In this document: piece after piece, positions 25,832 through 35,058 of the stretch | Numbering within the stretch: the stretch's first letter is position 1 | Layout: each line of letters begins with the position of its first letter | Source of the DNA: Streptomyces fulvoviolaceus | Lineage (GTDB): Bacteria; Actinomycetota; Actinomycetes; Streptomycetales; Streptomycetaceae | DNA: 64,000 bases | Reading direction: 5' to 3' | Assembly: GCF_000718165.1 (NCBI RefSeq) | Contig: NZ_JOEY01000047.1 | Coordinates: 26,574 to 90,573, forward strand | Position numbers and translations under genes: made by a program | Notes under the pieces: generated by a model | Databases searched by the model: none | Seen by the model: only the letters and a program-made list of their open reading frames with translations | What the model was told of the DNA's origin: nothing

Positions 25832-26709
25832 GTGGTCCCTCCCTGGGCCCGCTGACGGTCCATCCGTGCCGTCACCCAGTCCGTGAAGCGGGTCATCGGG
25901 ATGGTCAGCGCCACGAAAACCAGGCCCGCGACGATGTAAGGCGTGTAGTTGAGGCTGCGGCCCACGATGATGTCGGCCGCCCGTACGGCGTCGATGGCGC
26001 CGCCGATCGACACGAGCCCGGTGTCCTTCTGCAGCGACACCAGATCGTTCAGCAGGGGCGGCACCTGGCGGCGCACCGCCTGCGGCAGCACCACGTGGCG
26101 CAGCGCCTGCCGGTTGGACAGACCGAGCGAGCGGGCCGCGGCGCGCTGGGAGGGGTGGATCGACTCGATGCCGGCGCGGAACACCTCGGCGACGTACGCC
26201 GAGTACGTCAGCGTCAGTGCCGTGCCGCCCAGCAGCACCGGGTCGACCGTCACGCCCTGCAACCGCAGCGCCGGAACGCCCAGGACGACGATCATGAGGT
26301 TAATGATGAGCGGAAGCCCGCGGAAGAAGTCCGTGTAGGCGGCGGCCAGGAAGCGGAGCGGGAAGAACACAGGACCGCGCAGCGTGCGCGCGATGGCGAT
26401 GAGCATCCCGAGGACCAGTACGGCGACACCGCAGATCAGCAGCAGCCGGACGTTGAGCCACAGTCCTTCGAGGACCTTGGGGAACGCCTCGCGCGCGTAC
26501 TGCCCGTTGAAGAACGTCTCCTTGGTGCGCGGCCAGCCGGGCGCGTTGACGACGACCAGGTAGAGGACGACGCCGGTGACCAGGGTCGAGAGCGCCGCGA
26601 TCGCGGTGGCACGGCGGGCGCGGGAACGCTTGCGACGCTCCCGCTCGATCCGCCGTTGCGAGGGCGTGTACGCGTCCTCCTGGCCGGACTGGTCCTTCGT
26701 CACGGTCAC
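25828..26709 (-). CDS. Polar amino-acid ABC transporter permease
   Basis: A 293-residue inner-membrane permease. A basic cytoplasmic N-terminus (RRIERERRKRSRARR) precedes about five helices. The EAA loop region SLGLSNRQALRHVVLPQAVRRQVPPLLND contacts the ATPase, and the YTDFFRGLPLIINLMI segment is typical of the HisMQ family. The GTG start at 26709 overlaps the binding-protein stop (GTGA), consistent with coupled translation. A single permease gene implies a homodimer. Confidence 0.9.
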   Translation of the reverse strand: MTVTKDQSGQEDAYTPSQRRIERERRKRSRARRATAIAALSTLVTGVVLYLVVVNAPGWPRTKETFFNGQYAREAFPKVLEGLWLNVRLLLICGVAVLVLGMLIAIARTLRGPVFFPLRFLAAAYTDFFRGLPLIINLMIVVLGVPALRLQGVTVDPVLLGGTALTLTYSAYVAEVFRAGIESIHPSQRAAARSLGLSNRQALRHVVLPQAVRRQVPPLLNDLVSLQKDTGLVSIGGAIDAVRAADIIVGRSLNYTPYIVAGLVFVALTIPMTRFTDWVTARMDRQRAQGGTT

Positions 26710-27590
26710 TTGAGCACCGGGGCGTCGACGGCGTCCGACAGCCACTCCTGCTCGAGCTTGGCGAGCGTTCCGTCCTTGCGCAGCGCGTCCACGGCGGCCG
26801 TCACGCACGAGGTGAGCGCGCTGCCCTTGTCGAGCACGAGTCCGAACTGCTCCGGCGTACCGCCCTGGTTCTCGAACTGCCCGGCGATCGTCCCGTCCGT
26901 CACCTCGGCCGCGGTGATGTAGAAGGCGGTCGGCAGGTCGACGACGATGGCGTCGACCTGGCCGTTCTTCAGCGCGGACTTGGCCTGGTCGTTCTTGGCG
27001 TACGCGGCGGCCTCCTGCGTCGGCTTCACCACGTCCTCGATGTAGTTGAGGCTGGTCGTGCCGACCTGGGCGCCGAGCTTGAGGCCCTTCAGGTCCGCGA
27101 TGCTCGTCGCCTTCGCGGCCTTGCTGCCCTTGAGCGCGATGACGGCCTGGCGCACGTCGTAGTAGCCGGACGAGAAGTCGACGGCCTTCTTGCGCTCGGC
27201 GCTGATCGACACCTGGTTGATGTCGAAGTCGAACGTCTTCTCACCGGGCGCGAAGGCCTTGTTGAAGGGGACGCTCTGCCAGACGACGGCACTCTTGTCG
27301 TAGCCGAGCTGCTTCGCCACGGCGTACGCGACCGCCGACTCGAAGCCCTTGCCGTTGGCCGGCTTGTCGTCCTTGAACCACGGCTCGTACGCGGGCTCGT
27401 CGGTGGCGATGGTCAGCTTGCCGGAGGTCTCGGTGGCCAACTTGCCCTTGGCGCACGTGGTCCCGGTCGACCCGGAAGCCTCGTCGGACGCCTTCTCCTC
27501 CGGCTGGGGAGCACAGCCTACGGCGGTGGCGAGCAGGGCTATGGTGGCGGCGGCAACAGCGCGGCGCAGCGCGTGCGGGGCAAGGTGCAT
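26706..27590 (-). CDS. Amino-acid ABC transporter substrate-binding lipoprotein
   Basis: A 294-residue family-3 solute-binding protein. A signal peptide ends in a lipobox (LLATAVGC, Cys about 29). It is followed by a Ser/Glu-rich linker, then the domain: TIATDEPAYEPWF, FDFDINQVSISAERKKAVDFSSGYYDVRQAV, KLGAQVGTTS and VDAIVVDLPTAFY. These are the usual alpha-carboxylate and amino-group binding strands. ATG 27590 gives a normal signal peptide but lacks a good ribosome binding site; ATG 27614 is an in-frame alternative. First gene of the three-gene importer operon. Confidence 0.88.
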   Translation of the reverse strand: MHLAPHALRRAVAAATIALLATAVGCAPQPEEKASDEASGSTGTTCAKGKLATETSGKLTIATDEPAYEPWFKDDKPANGKGFESAVAYAVAKQLGYDKSAVVWQSVPFNKAFAPGEKTFDFDINQVSISAERKKAVDFSSGYYDVRQAVIALKGSKAAKATSIADLKGLKLGAQVGTTSLNYIEDVVKPTQEAAAYAKNDQAKSALKNGQVDAIVVDLPTAFYITAAEVTDGTIAGQFENQGGTPEQFGLVLDKGSALTSCVTAAVDALRKDGTLAKLEQEWLSDAVDAPVLK

Positions 27591-28098
27591 GGCGGGAGAG
27601 TGACAGTCCACCATCCCGTTTGTCCAGGTCACAGCGGGACTTGTCCGCATAGTGGGAACGGGTGTTGCGTTCTTGTGAACACTTCCTGTGGCCGCGGGAA
27701 TCTGCCCTCACGAGTCGCCGGGGCCGCCGGTCGAGGGCGGGGATCGAAAGACCGGCGGCCCGTACCGCGCAGGAGCCGTCATCCTGTGCGGGGCTGCCTC
27801 CAGTTGACTGCGCAACCACGTGCGCCGGGAGCGCGCGCGTGACACCGGCGTGTGCGAAGGGTTCACACGGGGCGCGTGCGTGGAGCTTGCGCAGGGCGCG
27901 CGTTGGGGGGTTCGCGCGGGGCGTGCGTCAGGGTGTTCATGCCGAGCGTGCACAGGGAGGTGCGCGCGGGGTGTGCGCAACGGTGCATGCGCGGGGCGTA
28001 AGTTCACCACGCCCGCACCAGCGGCGGGCCGCGCGCCCCCTGAGCGACCAGGCGCCCTTGAGCTCAACGCCCAGCGCCCGCGCTCACCACCCCCGTGC
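27591..28098. other. 508-bp noncoding region upstream of the ABC importer
   Basis: No credible gene. Nearest the importer are AT-richer bases that should hold its promoter, and a GTTC-TTGT-GAAC palindrome at 27669-27680. The stretch 27844-28000 consists of 25-bp tandem repeats (separate entry). The rest is GC-rich and featureless by eye. Confidence 0.6.
27844..28000. repeat. Imperfect 25-bp tandem repeats, six to seven copies
   Basis: Units built around GTTCGCGCGGGGCGTGCG. Aligning on the GGGGCG core gives positions 27869, 27893, 27918, 27943, 27968 and 27993, that is steps of 24, 25, 25, 25, 25, with a weaker copy at 27844. A period of 25 is not a multiple of 3, so this is not a repeat-containing protein. 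No inverted symmetry of CRISPR type and no spacers are present. Confidence 0.7.
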
Positions 28099-28755
28099 TC
28101 ACCACCCCCGCGCGCGCCACTCCGGCAGATGCGGCCGTTCCGTGCCCAGCGTCGTGTCGTTGCCGTGGCCCGGGTAGACCCAGGTCTCGTCCGGGAGCGC
28201 GTCAAAGATCTTCGTCTCGACGTCGTGGATCAGGCTGGCGAAGGCCTTCGGGTCCTTGCGGGTGTTGCCCACGCCTCCCGGGAAGAGGCAGTCCCCGGTG
28301 AACACATGGGGATGCCCGTGCGGGTCGTCGTAGACGAGGGCGATCGACCCCGGTGTGTGCCCGACCAGGTGGCGCGCGGTGAGTTCCACGCGCCCCACCT
28401 TGACGACGTCGCCGTCGTCGACCAGGACGTCGGTGGGCACGGGGATGCCGTCGGCGTCGTGCCGGCCTGCGTACGTACGCGCGCGCGTGCCCGCGACGAC
28501 CTCGGCGAGCGCCTGCCAGTGGTCGCCGTGCTGGTGTGTGGTGACGACGGACGCGATGCCGTCGTCACCGATCATGCCGAGCAGGGTCTCCGCCTCGTTG
28601 GCCGCGTCGATCAGCAGTTGCTCGTCCGTGGCCCGGCAGCGCAGCAGATAGGCGTTGTTCTCCATCGGGCCGACCGCGATCTTCGTGATCATGAGGTCTT
28701 TGAGTTCGTGCACGTCGGCAGGGCCGCCGACCGTCACCTGTCCGCTGTACGTCAT
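28099..28755 (-). CDS. MBL-fold metallo-hydrolase (glyoxalase II-like)
   Basis: A 218-residue metallo-beta-lactamase-fold hydrolase. The dinuclear metal site motif is TTHQHGDHWQAL, with further His ligands in LVGHTPGSIAL, the bridging Asp in FTGDCLFPGG and His in YPGHGNDT. The KDPKAFASLIHDVETKIFDALPDETWVYPGHG segment resembles hydroxyacylglutathione hydrolases and persulfide dioxygenases. In an actinobacterium the thiol would be mycothiol. TATAGG (28770-28765) lies nine bases before ATG 28755, suggesting a leaderless message. A maleylpyruvate-isomerase-fold gene lies just upstream. Confidence 0.85.
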   Translation of the reverse strand: MTYSGQVTVGGPADVHELKDLMITKIAVGPMENNAYLLRCRATDEQLLIDAANEAETLLGMIGDDGIASVVTTHQHGDHWQALAEVVAGTRARTYAGRHDADGIPVPTDVLVDDGDVVKVGRVELTARHLVGHTPGSIALVYDDPHGHPHVFTGDCLFPGGVGNTRKDPKAFASLIHDVETKIFDALPDETWVYPGHGNDTTLGTERPHLPEWRARGW

Positions 28756-28801
28756 GGCTGTCAGCCTATAGCGGGGGAGCGCACCGGGAACTGTCCACGT
28801 G

Positions 28802-29488
28802 CTACAGCGGAGGAAGCGCCGGCAGCGCACCGTCGTTCACCGACAGGCGGGAGCCGTCTCGGCGCCCGGCGAGCCAGCCGAGCAGGTCTGCCTGACGGCC
28901 GGTGACGGTGATCGCGGCTCCTTCCGAACGGCCGGTCGCGCTCCGGCGGCCGTCGTCCTCCTCGATCAGCAGGGCGGGCACATCGGGATGGCCCCGGAAC
29001 CGCGCGGTGAGGAAGTCGATCTCGCGCCGGGTGAACTCCGCCGGGAGGTCCTCCAGCTCGTACCCGATGCCGAGGTCCACGTGGTGCAGCTCCACCTCGA
29101 CCCAGCGCCGGAACGGCACCCGGGACGCCGAGTCGGTGACCCCGTTGCGCAGCTCGACCGTGCGGGACCAGTCCGCAGGCTCGGCCCCCGCGGCCTGGAA
29201 ACGGGCCGCGCTGTCGCGCAGGTCGGCTAGGTGCGCGGCGAGAGGGCGCGGGGCGTCCCGCTCGATGTCGGCGTCACGCGCGTGTGCGGAGGCGTACATG
29301 GGGCGGCCCTCCAGAACGTTCACGAGCGCTTCGGCGTTCCGGGAGAGGTGGGCGAGGACATGGCCGCGGGTCCAGCCGGGCAGCCGTGACGACTGGGTCA
29401 CGGAAGCGTTGTCCAGTTTGGCGGCTGCGATGAGCAGCCGTTCGGTCGCATCGCGTACAGACACCAGGTCATGTGCGTGATCAATCAT
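28802..29488 (-). CDS. Maleylpyruvate isomerase-family mycothiol-dependent protein
   Basis: A 228-residue DinB/MDMPI-fold protein. The N-terminal four-helix domain has LPGWTRGHVLAHLSRNAEALVNVLEG, with the metal-ligand His of this fold. The middle VEVELHHVDLGIGYELEDLP carries the other two ligands (Glu, His). A small C-terminal MDMPI domain follows. Members use mycothiol in isomerase or transferase reactions; the substrate is not known. ATG 29488 is chosen. The 46-base gap to the MBL-hydrolase gene suggests co-transcription, and both could act on mycothiol adducts. Confidence 0.82.
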   Translation of the reverse strand: MIDHAHDLVSVRDATERLLIAAAKLDNASVTQSSRLPGWTRGHVLAHLSRNAEALVNVLEGRPMYASAHARDADIERDAPRPLAAHLADLRDSAARFQAAGAEPADWSRTVELRNGVTDSASRVPFRRWVEVELHHVDLGIGYELEDLPAEFTRREIDFLTARFRGHPDVPALLIEEDDGRRSATGRSEGAAITVTGRQADLLGWLAGRRDGSRLSVNDGALPALPPL

Positions 29489-29633
29489 GGTGCTGACACT
29501 AGCCCCGCCACACCTTTGGGTGAAGGTGGTGAAGCTGTGCCGTAAATCGAATGCGCGTGCTATATGGTCGGGTGCGGCGTCGGGCATGCTGGATGGGCCG
29601 GGGATTGTTATGCATCCGGGAATCCGACCGGCG

Positions 29634-29656
29634 TTGTCAGTGGCTCCCCCTAGTCT
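29634..29656 (+). promoter_or_regulatory. RecA-NDp/PafBC-type DNA-damage promoter of uvrA
   Basis: TTGTCAGTG (29634-29642), 8 bases, TAGTCT (29651-29656): exact consensus. The uvrA start is 56 bases further, so this message has a normal leader. Confidence 0.85.
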
Positions 29657-29712
29657 GAGAAAGCACGGGGGCCTCGCCCCTGTCACTTCTCTCAAGAAAG
29701 GTGCGGACCGGC

Positions 29713-32700
29713 GTGGCCGACCGTCTCATCGTCCGTGGCGCGCGCGAGCACAACCTGAAGAACGTCTCGCTCGACCTGCCTCGCGACTCGCTCATCGTCT
29801 TCACGGGCCTGTCCGGGTCGGGCAAGTCTTCCCTGGCCTTCGACACCATCTTCGCCGAGGGCCAGCGGCGCTACGTGGAATCGCTCTCCTCGTACGCCCG
29901 CCAGTTCCTCGGCCAGATGGACAAGCCGGACGTCGACTTCATCGAGGGCCTCTCGCCCGCGGTCTCCATCGACCAGAAGTCGACCTCGCGCAACCCGCGC
30001 TCGACGGTCGGCACCATCACCGAGGTCTACGACTATCTGCGTCTGCTCTTCGCGCGCATCGGCAAGCCGCACTGCCCCGAGTGCAGCCGCCCGATCTCGC
30101 GCCAGTCGCCGCAGGCCATCGTCGACAGGGTCCTGGAGCTGCCGGAGGGGAGCCGCTTCCAGGTGCTGTCGCCGCTGGTGCGCGAGCGCAAGGGCGAGTT
30201 CGTCGACCTGTTCGCGGATCTCCAGACCAAGGGTTACAGCCGTGCGCGCGTGGACGGCGAGACCATCCAGCTCTCCGAGCCGCCCACGCTGAAGAAGCAG
30301 GAGAAGCACACCATCGAAGTGGTCGTCGACCGCCTCACGGTGAAGGACTCCGCCAAGCGCCGGCTCACCGACTCCGTGGAGACGGCCCTCGGTCTGTCCG
30401 GCGGCATGGTCGTGCTCGACTTCGTCGACCTCCCCTCGGACGACCCCGAGCGTGAGCGCATGTACTCCGAGCACCTGTACTGCCCGTACGACGACCTGTC
30501 CTTCGAGGAGCTGGAGCCCCGCTCCTTCTCCTTCAACTCGCCCTTCGGCGCCTGCCCCGAGTGCACCGGCATCGGCACGCGCATGGAGGTCGACCCCGAG
30601 CTGATCGTCCCGGACGAGGACAAGTCCCTCGACGAGGGCGCCATCCACCCCTGGTCGCACGGCCACACCAAGGACTACTTCGGCCGTCTGGTCGGCGCTC
30701 TCGCGGACGCGTTGGGATTCCGGACGGACATCCCCTTCGCGGGCCTCCCACAGCGCGCCAGGAAGGCCCTCCTCCAGGGCCACAAGACGCAGATCGAGGT
30801 CCGCTACCGCAACCGGTACGGACGCGAGCGCGTGTACACGACCCCGTTCGAAGGCGCCGTCCCCTTCGTCAAGCGCCGGCACAGCGAGTCCGAGAGCGAC
30901 GCCAGCCGTGAGCGCTTCGAGGGCTACATGCGCGAGGTGCCCTGCCCCACCTGTCAGGGCACGCGCCTGAAGCCGCTCGTCCTCGCGGTCACCGTCATGG
31001 GGAAGTCGATCGCCGAAGTCTCCGGGATGTCCATCAGCGACTGCGCGGAATTCCTGGGCGAGCTGAAGCTCAGCGCCCGCGACAAGAAGATCGCCGAGCG
31101 CGTGCTGAAGGAGGTCAACGAACGGCTGCGGTTCCTGGTCGACGTCGGCCTGGACTACCTCTCGCTGAACCGCGCGGCCGGCACGCTCTCCGGCGGCGAG
31201 GCCCAGCGCATCCGTCTGGCCACCCAGATCGGCTCGGGACTCGTCGGCGTCCTCTACGTGCTCGACGAGCCGTCCATCGGTCTGCACCAGCGTGACAACC
31301 ACCGGCTGATCGAGACCCTGGTCCGGCTGCGTGACATGGGCAACACGCTCATCGTCGTCGAGCACGACGAGGACACCATCAAGGTCGCCGACTGGATCGT
31401 CGACATCGGACCCGGCGCGGGCGAGCACGGCGGCAAGGTCGTGCACAGCGGCTCCCTGAAGGAGCTGCTCGCCAACGACGAGTCGCAGACCGGGCAGTAC
31501 CTGTCGGGCAAGAAGGCCATCCCGCTGCCCGACGTCCGACGCCCGCAGGACCCGTCCCGTCGGCTCACGGTGCACGGCGCCCGTGAGAACAACCTGCAGG
31601 ACATTGACGTGTCGTTCCCGCTGGGCGTGTTCACCGCGGTCACGGGTGTGTCCGGCTCCGGCAAGTCGACACTGGTCAACGACATCCTGTACACGCACCT
31701 GGCCCGCGAGCTCAACGGCGCCCGGAGCGTTCCGGGGCGGCACACGCGTGTGGACGGCGACGACCTCGTCGACAAGGTCGTGCACGTCGACCAGTCGCCC
31801 ATCGGCCGTACCCCGCGGTCGAACCCGGCGACGTACACCGGCGTCTTCGACCACGTCCGCAAGCTGTTCGCCGAGACCACCGAGGCGAAGGTCCGCGGCT
31901 ACATGCCCGGCCGCTTCTCCTTCAACGTCAAGGGCGGCCGCTGCGAGAACTGCGCCGGCGACGGCACGATCAAGATCGAGATGAACTTCCTCCCGGACGT
32001 CTACGTCCCGTGCGAGGTCTGCCATGGCGCCCGTTACAACCGGGAGACCCTGGAGGTCCACTACAAGGGCAAGTCCATCGCCGACGTCCTGAACATGCCG
32101 ATCGAGGAGGCGACGGCGTTCTTCGAGGCCGTGCCCGCGATCGCCCGCCACCTCAACACGCTGAAGGACGTCGGCCTCGGCTACGTCCGGCTCGGCCAGG
32201 CCGCGACCACCCTGTCCGGTGGCGAGGCCCAGCGGGTGAAGCTCGCCAGCGAGCTCCAGAAGCGCTCCACCGGCCGCACGGTCTACGTCCTGGACGAGCC
32301 GACCACCGGTCTGCACTTCGAGGACATCAGCAAGCTGCTGACGGTGCTGTCCGGCCTGGTCGACAAGGGCAACACGGTCATCGTCATCGAGCACAACCTC
32401 GACGTGGTCAAGACGGCCGACTGGGTCGTCGACATGGGCCCCGAGGGCGGCGCCGGCGGCGGTCTCGTCGTCGCCGAGGGCACGCCCGAGGACGTCGCCG
32501 GCGTCCCGGCCAGCCACACCGGCAAGTTCTTGCGGGAGATCCTCGGCGCCGACCGGATCAGCGACGGCACCTCGGTGAAGGCCCCGCGCAAGGCAGCGGC
32601 CAAGAAGACGGTCGCGGCCAAGTCGACGGCGAAGAAGACGGCCACGGCCAAGACGGCGGTGGCCAGGACAGCCACGGCCGCCAACAACACGGCGGCGAAG

Positions 32701-32766
32701 AAGGCGACCGGAGCCACCAAGAAGGCCGCACCCGCGAAGAAGACGACCCGGGCTCGCAAGGCCTGA
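29713..32766 (+). CDS. uvrA: Excinuclease ABC subunit A
   Basis: A 1017-residue DNA damage sensor with two ABC ATPase modules. First Walker A is GLSGSGKSS (32-40) with signature [13 protein letters not shown]; the second is GVSGSGKST (about 645) with signature [13 protein letters not shown]. Walker B sites are [15 protein letters not shown] and [14 protein letters not shown]. Zinc sites include [22 protein letters not shown] and the structural finger CENCAGDG...CEVCHGA. GTG 29713 is preceded by GAAAGG at 11 bases. From about residue 956 the protein continues into a 60-residue Lys/Ala/Thr tail ([20 protein letters not shown] and similar), unlike the compact end of E. coli UvrA. Confidence 0.97.
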   Translation: MADRLIVRGAREHNLKNVSLDLPRDSLIVFTGLSGSGKSSLAFDTIFAEGQRRYVESLSSYARQFLGQMDKPDVDFIEGLSPAVSIDQKSTSRNPRSTVGTITEVYDYLRLLFARIGKPHCPECSRPISRQSPQAIVDRVLELPEGSRFQVLSPLVRERKGEFVDLFADLQTKGYSRARVDGETIQLSEPPTLKKQEKHTIEVVVDRLTVKDSAKRRLTDSVETALGLSGGMVVLDFVDLPSDDPERERMYSEHLYCPYDDLSFEELEPRSFSFNSPFGACPECTGIGTRMEVDPELIVPDEDKSLDEGAIHPWSHGHTKDYFGRLVGALADALGFRTDIPFAGLPQRARKALLQGHKTQIEVRYRNRYGRERVYTTPFEGAVPFVKRRHSESESDASRERFEGYMREVPCPTCQGTRLKPLVLAVTVMGKSIAEVSGMSISDCAEFLGELKLSARDKKIAERVLKEVNERLRFLVDVGLDYLSLNRAAGTLSGGEAQRIRLATQIGSGLVGVLYVLDEPSIGLHQRDNHRLIETLVRLRDMGNTLIVVEHDEDTIKVADWIVDIGPGAGEHGGKVVHSGSLKELLANDESQTGQYLSGKKAIPLPDVRRPQDPSRRLTVHGARENNLQDIDVSFPLGVFTAVTGVSGSGKSTLVNDILYTHLARELNGARSVPGRHTRVDGDDLVDKVVHVDQSPIGRTPRSNPATYTGVFDHVRKLFAETTEAKVRGYMPGRFSFNVKGGRCENCAGDGTIKIEMNFLPDVYVPCEVCHGARYNRETLEVHYKGKSIADVLNMPIEEATAFFEAVPAIARHLNTLKDVGLGYVRLGQAATTLSGGEAQRVKLASELQKRSTGRTVYVLDEPTTGLHFEDISKLLTVLSGLVDKGNTVIVIEHNLDVVKTADWVVDMGPEGGAGGGLVVAEGTPEDVAGVPASHTGKFLREILGADRISDGTSVKAPRKAAAKKTVAAKSTAKKTATAKTAVARTATAANNTAAKKATGATKKAAPAKKTTRARKA

Positions 32767-32800
32767 GGCGTACGGACAACTGGTCCGGACACATCCGGAA

Positions 32801-32843
32801 ACGAGCGGCGCCCCGCGGGAACTCCCCGCGGGGCGCCGCTCGT
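32801..32843. terminator. Bidirectional terminator between uvrA and fructokinase
   Basis: ACGAGCGGCGCCCCGCGGG (32801-32819) and its exact complement at 32825-32843 form a 19-base perfect stem with a 5-base loop, between convergent genes. Confidence 0.9.
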
Positions 32844-32893
32844 TCCACCATCAGCCACCCTCGCCCCAAGCCCCACGGCTCGACGAACATCCC

Positions 32894-33805
32894 CTAGAAG
32901 TCCCCCAGTTCAGAGGCGTACGGCGGCTCCGCACCCGCCCGCGAGCACGTGATCGCTGCCGCACGCGCCGCGAACCGCAGCAGCCGGTTCCAGCCCTCGG
33001 TGCCCAGCAGTTCGAGCGCCGGCGAGGACAGGGCGTCCAGGGCGGACAGGCCGTGCAGCAGGGCCGCGTTCACGGTGTCGCCGGCGCCGATGGTGTCCAC
33101 GACGTCGACCTTCTCGCCCGGCACCGAGTGCACCACGCCGTCCCGGGTGAAGACGGTCAGCCCGTCACCGCCCTGGGTGATCACGACGGCCGCGGGTCCC
33201 GCGGCAAGCCACTCGCGCGGGGTGCCGCCCAGCCACAGCGCGTCCTCCTCGGAGAGCTTGAGCAGTGACACCGACGGCAGCCAGCTCTTGAACCGGGCCC
33301 GATAGGCGTCCGCGTCGGGAATCAACCCCGCCCGGATGTTCGGGTCGAGCGCGGTGAACACCCCTCGCGCGGCAGCGGTCCGCATCAGCTCCTCGTAGGC
33401 ACTCGCTCCCGGCTCCAGGACGAGCGAGCAGGTACCGAAGGACACCGCCCGCACGTCCGCGGGGAGCTCGGCGGGCGCCGCGAACAGCCGGTCGGCCGTG
33501 CCGTCGACGTAGAAGGAGTAGGCGGCCGAGCCGTTCGCGTCGATGGTGGCGACCGCGAGGGTGGTCGGTTCCGTGCCGCGCTGCACGCCCGACACGTCCA
33601 CCCCTGCCTGCCGCAGCCCGTCGAGCAGGGCCTCCCCGAAGGCGTCGTACGAGGTGCGGGAAGAGAAGGCCGTGGGGGAGCCGAGGCGGCCGAGGGCCAC
33701 GGCCGTGTTGTACGGGCCGCCGCCGAGCGCCGGCTTCAGGCCCGCGAGGGCACCCGTGCCCTGCGGTACCAGGTCGATCAGGGCCTCACCGGCGACGACG
33801 ATCAC
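32894..33805 (-). CDS. PfkB-family carbohydrate kinase (fructokinase-like)
   Basis: A 303-residue ribokinase-fold sugar kinase starting VIVVAGEALIDLVPQG. It has the substrate-binding GGGPYNTAVALGRLG (about 31-45), a lid strand YSFYVDGTAD and the catalytic signature DTIGAGDTVNAALLHGL. It most resembles fructokinases. The GTG at 33805 overlaps the LacI-family stop (GTGA) and has GAAAGGA eight bases upstream. The tight coupling implies that the regulator senses the sugar, or sugar phosphate, that this kinase handles. Confidence 0.88.
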   Translation of the reverse strand: MIVVAGEALIDLVPQGTGALAGLKPALGGGPYNTAVALGRLGSPTAFSSRTSYDAFGEALLDGLRQAGVDVSGVQRGTEPTTLAVATIDANGSAAYSFYVDGTADRLFAAPAELPADVRAVSFGTCSLVLEPGASAYEELMRTAAARGVFTALDPNIRAGLIPDADAYRARFKSWLPSVSLLKLSEEDALWLGGTPREWLAAGPAAVVITQGGDGLTVFTRDGVVHSVPGEKVDVVDTIGAGDTVNAALLHGLSALDALSSPALELLGTEGWNRLLRFAARAAAITCSRAGAEPPYASELGDF

Positions 33806-34971
33806 AAGACGGTTCCTTTCTCGGACTGCGAAGACTGCGAGGACTGCGAGGACTGCGCGCGCCCCACGCGCTGCACGGACTGTGCGGGCTTCGCGAGCCG
33901 AGCCGGCGGCGGATCGGGGCAACCGCACGACGTGCGGTGGACGAAGGTGCAGGGGAGCCGCACGGTCCGGGCGGGCAGGTCCGGAGCGGCGAGGCGTTCC
34001 AGGAGCATCCGGACCGCCCGGGCCCCGATGCCCCTGCTGGGCTGGGCGATCGCGGTGAGCCGGGGAGAGAACAGGTCCGCCCAGGCGAAGTCGTCGAAGC
34101 AGCACAGCGCCATGTCCTCGGGCACCGACAGACCGTGGTCGCGCAGGGTGCGCAGTGCCCCGATGGTCATCGCGTTGTTGGCGGTGACGAGGGCGGTGGG
34201 CGGCGCGGCGAGGGAGAGCAGGGCCGCGGTGGCCCGTTCGGCACCGGCCGACTCGGAGTCGCCGTGCACGACGAGGCGTTCGTCATGGGCGAGCCCGGAT
34301 GCTGCCAGGCCCTGTCGGTAACCGGCGGTCCGCTCGCGGGTGGTGCTGAGTCCGGGCAGGCCCGCGACCAGGGCGATGCGCCGATGGCCGAGCCCGGCGA
34401 GATGGGTGACCAACCGGGCCGTCGGCTCGGTGCTCTCGGCACAGACCTGATCGAAGTGCGGCCCGCTGTCCGCCGGCCCGCCCTCCGTCGACGCCTTGCC
34501 CGCCGACGCGCCGTCCCCCGAAGCGTCGACCACCCGGTCGAGGAACACGGTCGGTACGTGGTGGCGCCCGAGGTAGGCGACGAGCTCACGGGGGTCCGCC
34601 GAGGGCGCGACGATCATGCCGTCCACCCGCCGCTCGTGCAGCAGCTGGACGACTTTGCGCTCGTGCCCGGGATCGTCGTGCGGATCGGCGATCAGCAGGC
34701 TGTAACCGTGCTCCAGAGCGCCGGCCTCGACCCCCTGGAGGATCTCCGTGAAGTAGGGGTTGCTGATCGCCGACACCGCGAGCCCGATGGACCGGGTGCG
34801 GGAGGTGACCAGGGAGCGGGCGAGGGTGTTGGGCGTGTAACCGAGCTCGTCGATGGCGTCCAGCACGGCCTGGCGGGTGTGCGGCAGGACCGGCCGGGTG
34901 TCGTTGAGCACGTGCGAGACGGTCGCCACGGACACACCGGCACTCCGGGCGACGTCGGCCATGGTGGCCAT
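33802..34971 (-). CDS. LacI-family transcriptional regulator
   Basis: A 389-residue repressor. The N-terminal HTH is MATMADVARSAGVSVATVSHVLND, followed by the hinge TPNTLARSLVTSRTRSIGL. The periplasmic-binding-protein-like effector domain (about 60-345) contains NPYFTEILQGVEAGALEHGYSLLIADPHDDP and FDDFAWADLFSPRLTAIAQPS. An insert of about 25 residues (ASGDGASAGKASTEGGPADSG) interrupts it after the first subdomain, and the C-terminus ends in a low-complexity QSSQSSQSSQS tail coded by 9-base repeats at 33822-33859. It probably represses its own operon with the fructokinase through the operator at 35031-35056. Confidence 0.92.
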   Translation of the reverse strand: MATMADVARSAGVSVATVSHVLNDTRPVLPHTRQAVLDAIDELGYTPNTLARSLVTSRTRSIGLAVSAISNPYFTEILQGVEAGALEHGYSLLIADPHDDPGHERKVVQLLHERRVDGMIVAPSADPRELVAYLGRHHVPTVFLDRVVDASGDGASAGKASTEGGPADSGPHFDQVCAESTEPTARLVTHLAGLGHRRIALVAGLPGLSTTRERTAGYRQGLAASGLAHDERLVVHGDSESAGAERATAALLSLAAPPTALVTANNAMTIGALRTLRDHGLSVPEDMALCCFDDFAWADLFSPRLTAIAQPSRGIGARAVRMLLERLAAPDLPARTVRLPCTFVHRTSCGCPDPPPARLAKPAQSVQRVGRAQSSQSSQSSQSEKGTVL

Positions 34972-35030
34972 TGAGTCCCCCTTCCGGAACGGTGGCTCCA
35001 CGGCCGGAAGGTATCCCATCCGACGGCCGA

Positions 35031-35056
35031 CGTAAACGCTTACGCAAGCGTTTACG
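35031..35056. promoter_or_regulatory. LacI-family operator upstream of the regulator/fructokinase operon
   Basis: CGTAAACGCTT (35031-35041) and AAGCGTTTACG (35046-35056) are perfect 11-base inverted arms around ACGC. Each half also reads as a LacI-type site with a central CG (GTAAACGCTTAC and GCAAGCGTTTAC), with centres 12 bases apart. It lies 60 bases upstream of the regulator ATG. Confidence 0.8.
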
Positions 35057-35058
35057 CG

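Noticed and set aside
27669..27680. LexA (SOS) box
   Set aside because: The palindrome is GTTC-TTGT-GAAC, the reverse order of the actinobacterial LexA site GAAC-N4-GTTC.
27844..28000. CRISPR array
   Set aside because: The 25-base units are directly adjacent and imperfect, with no unique spacers and no cas genes in the window.
27820..28100. Cysteine/arginine-rich protein encoded by the repeat region
   Set aside because: The repeat period of 25 is not a multiple of three, so the frame changes each unit; no ribosome binding site.
29692..32517. 941-codon open frame antisense to uvrA, and similar long frames antisense to uvrB, uvrC, pgk-tpiA and pgi
   Set aside because: They mirror conserved genes, are built from the low-complexity residues expected when third-position GC is read on the other strand, and have no recognisable domains or ribosome binding sites.
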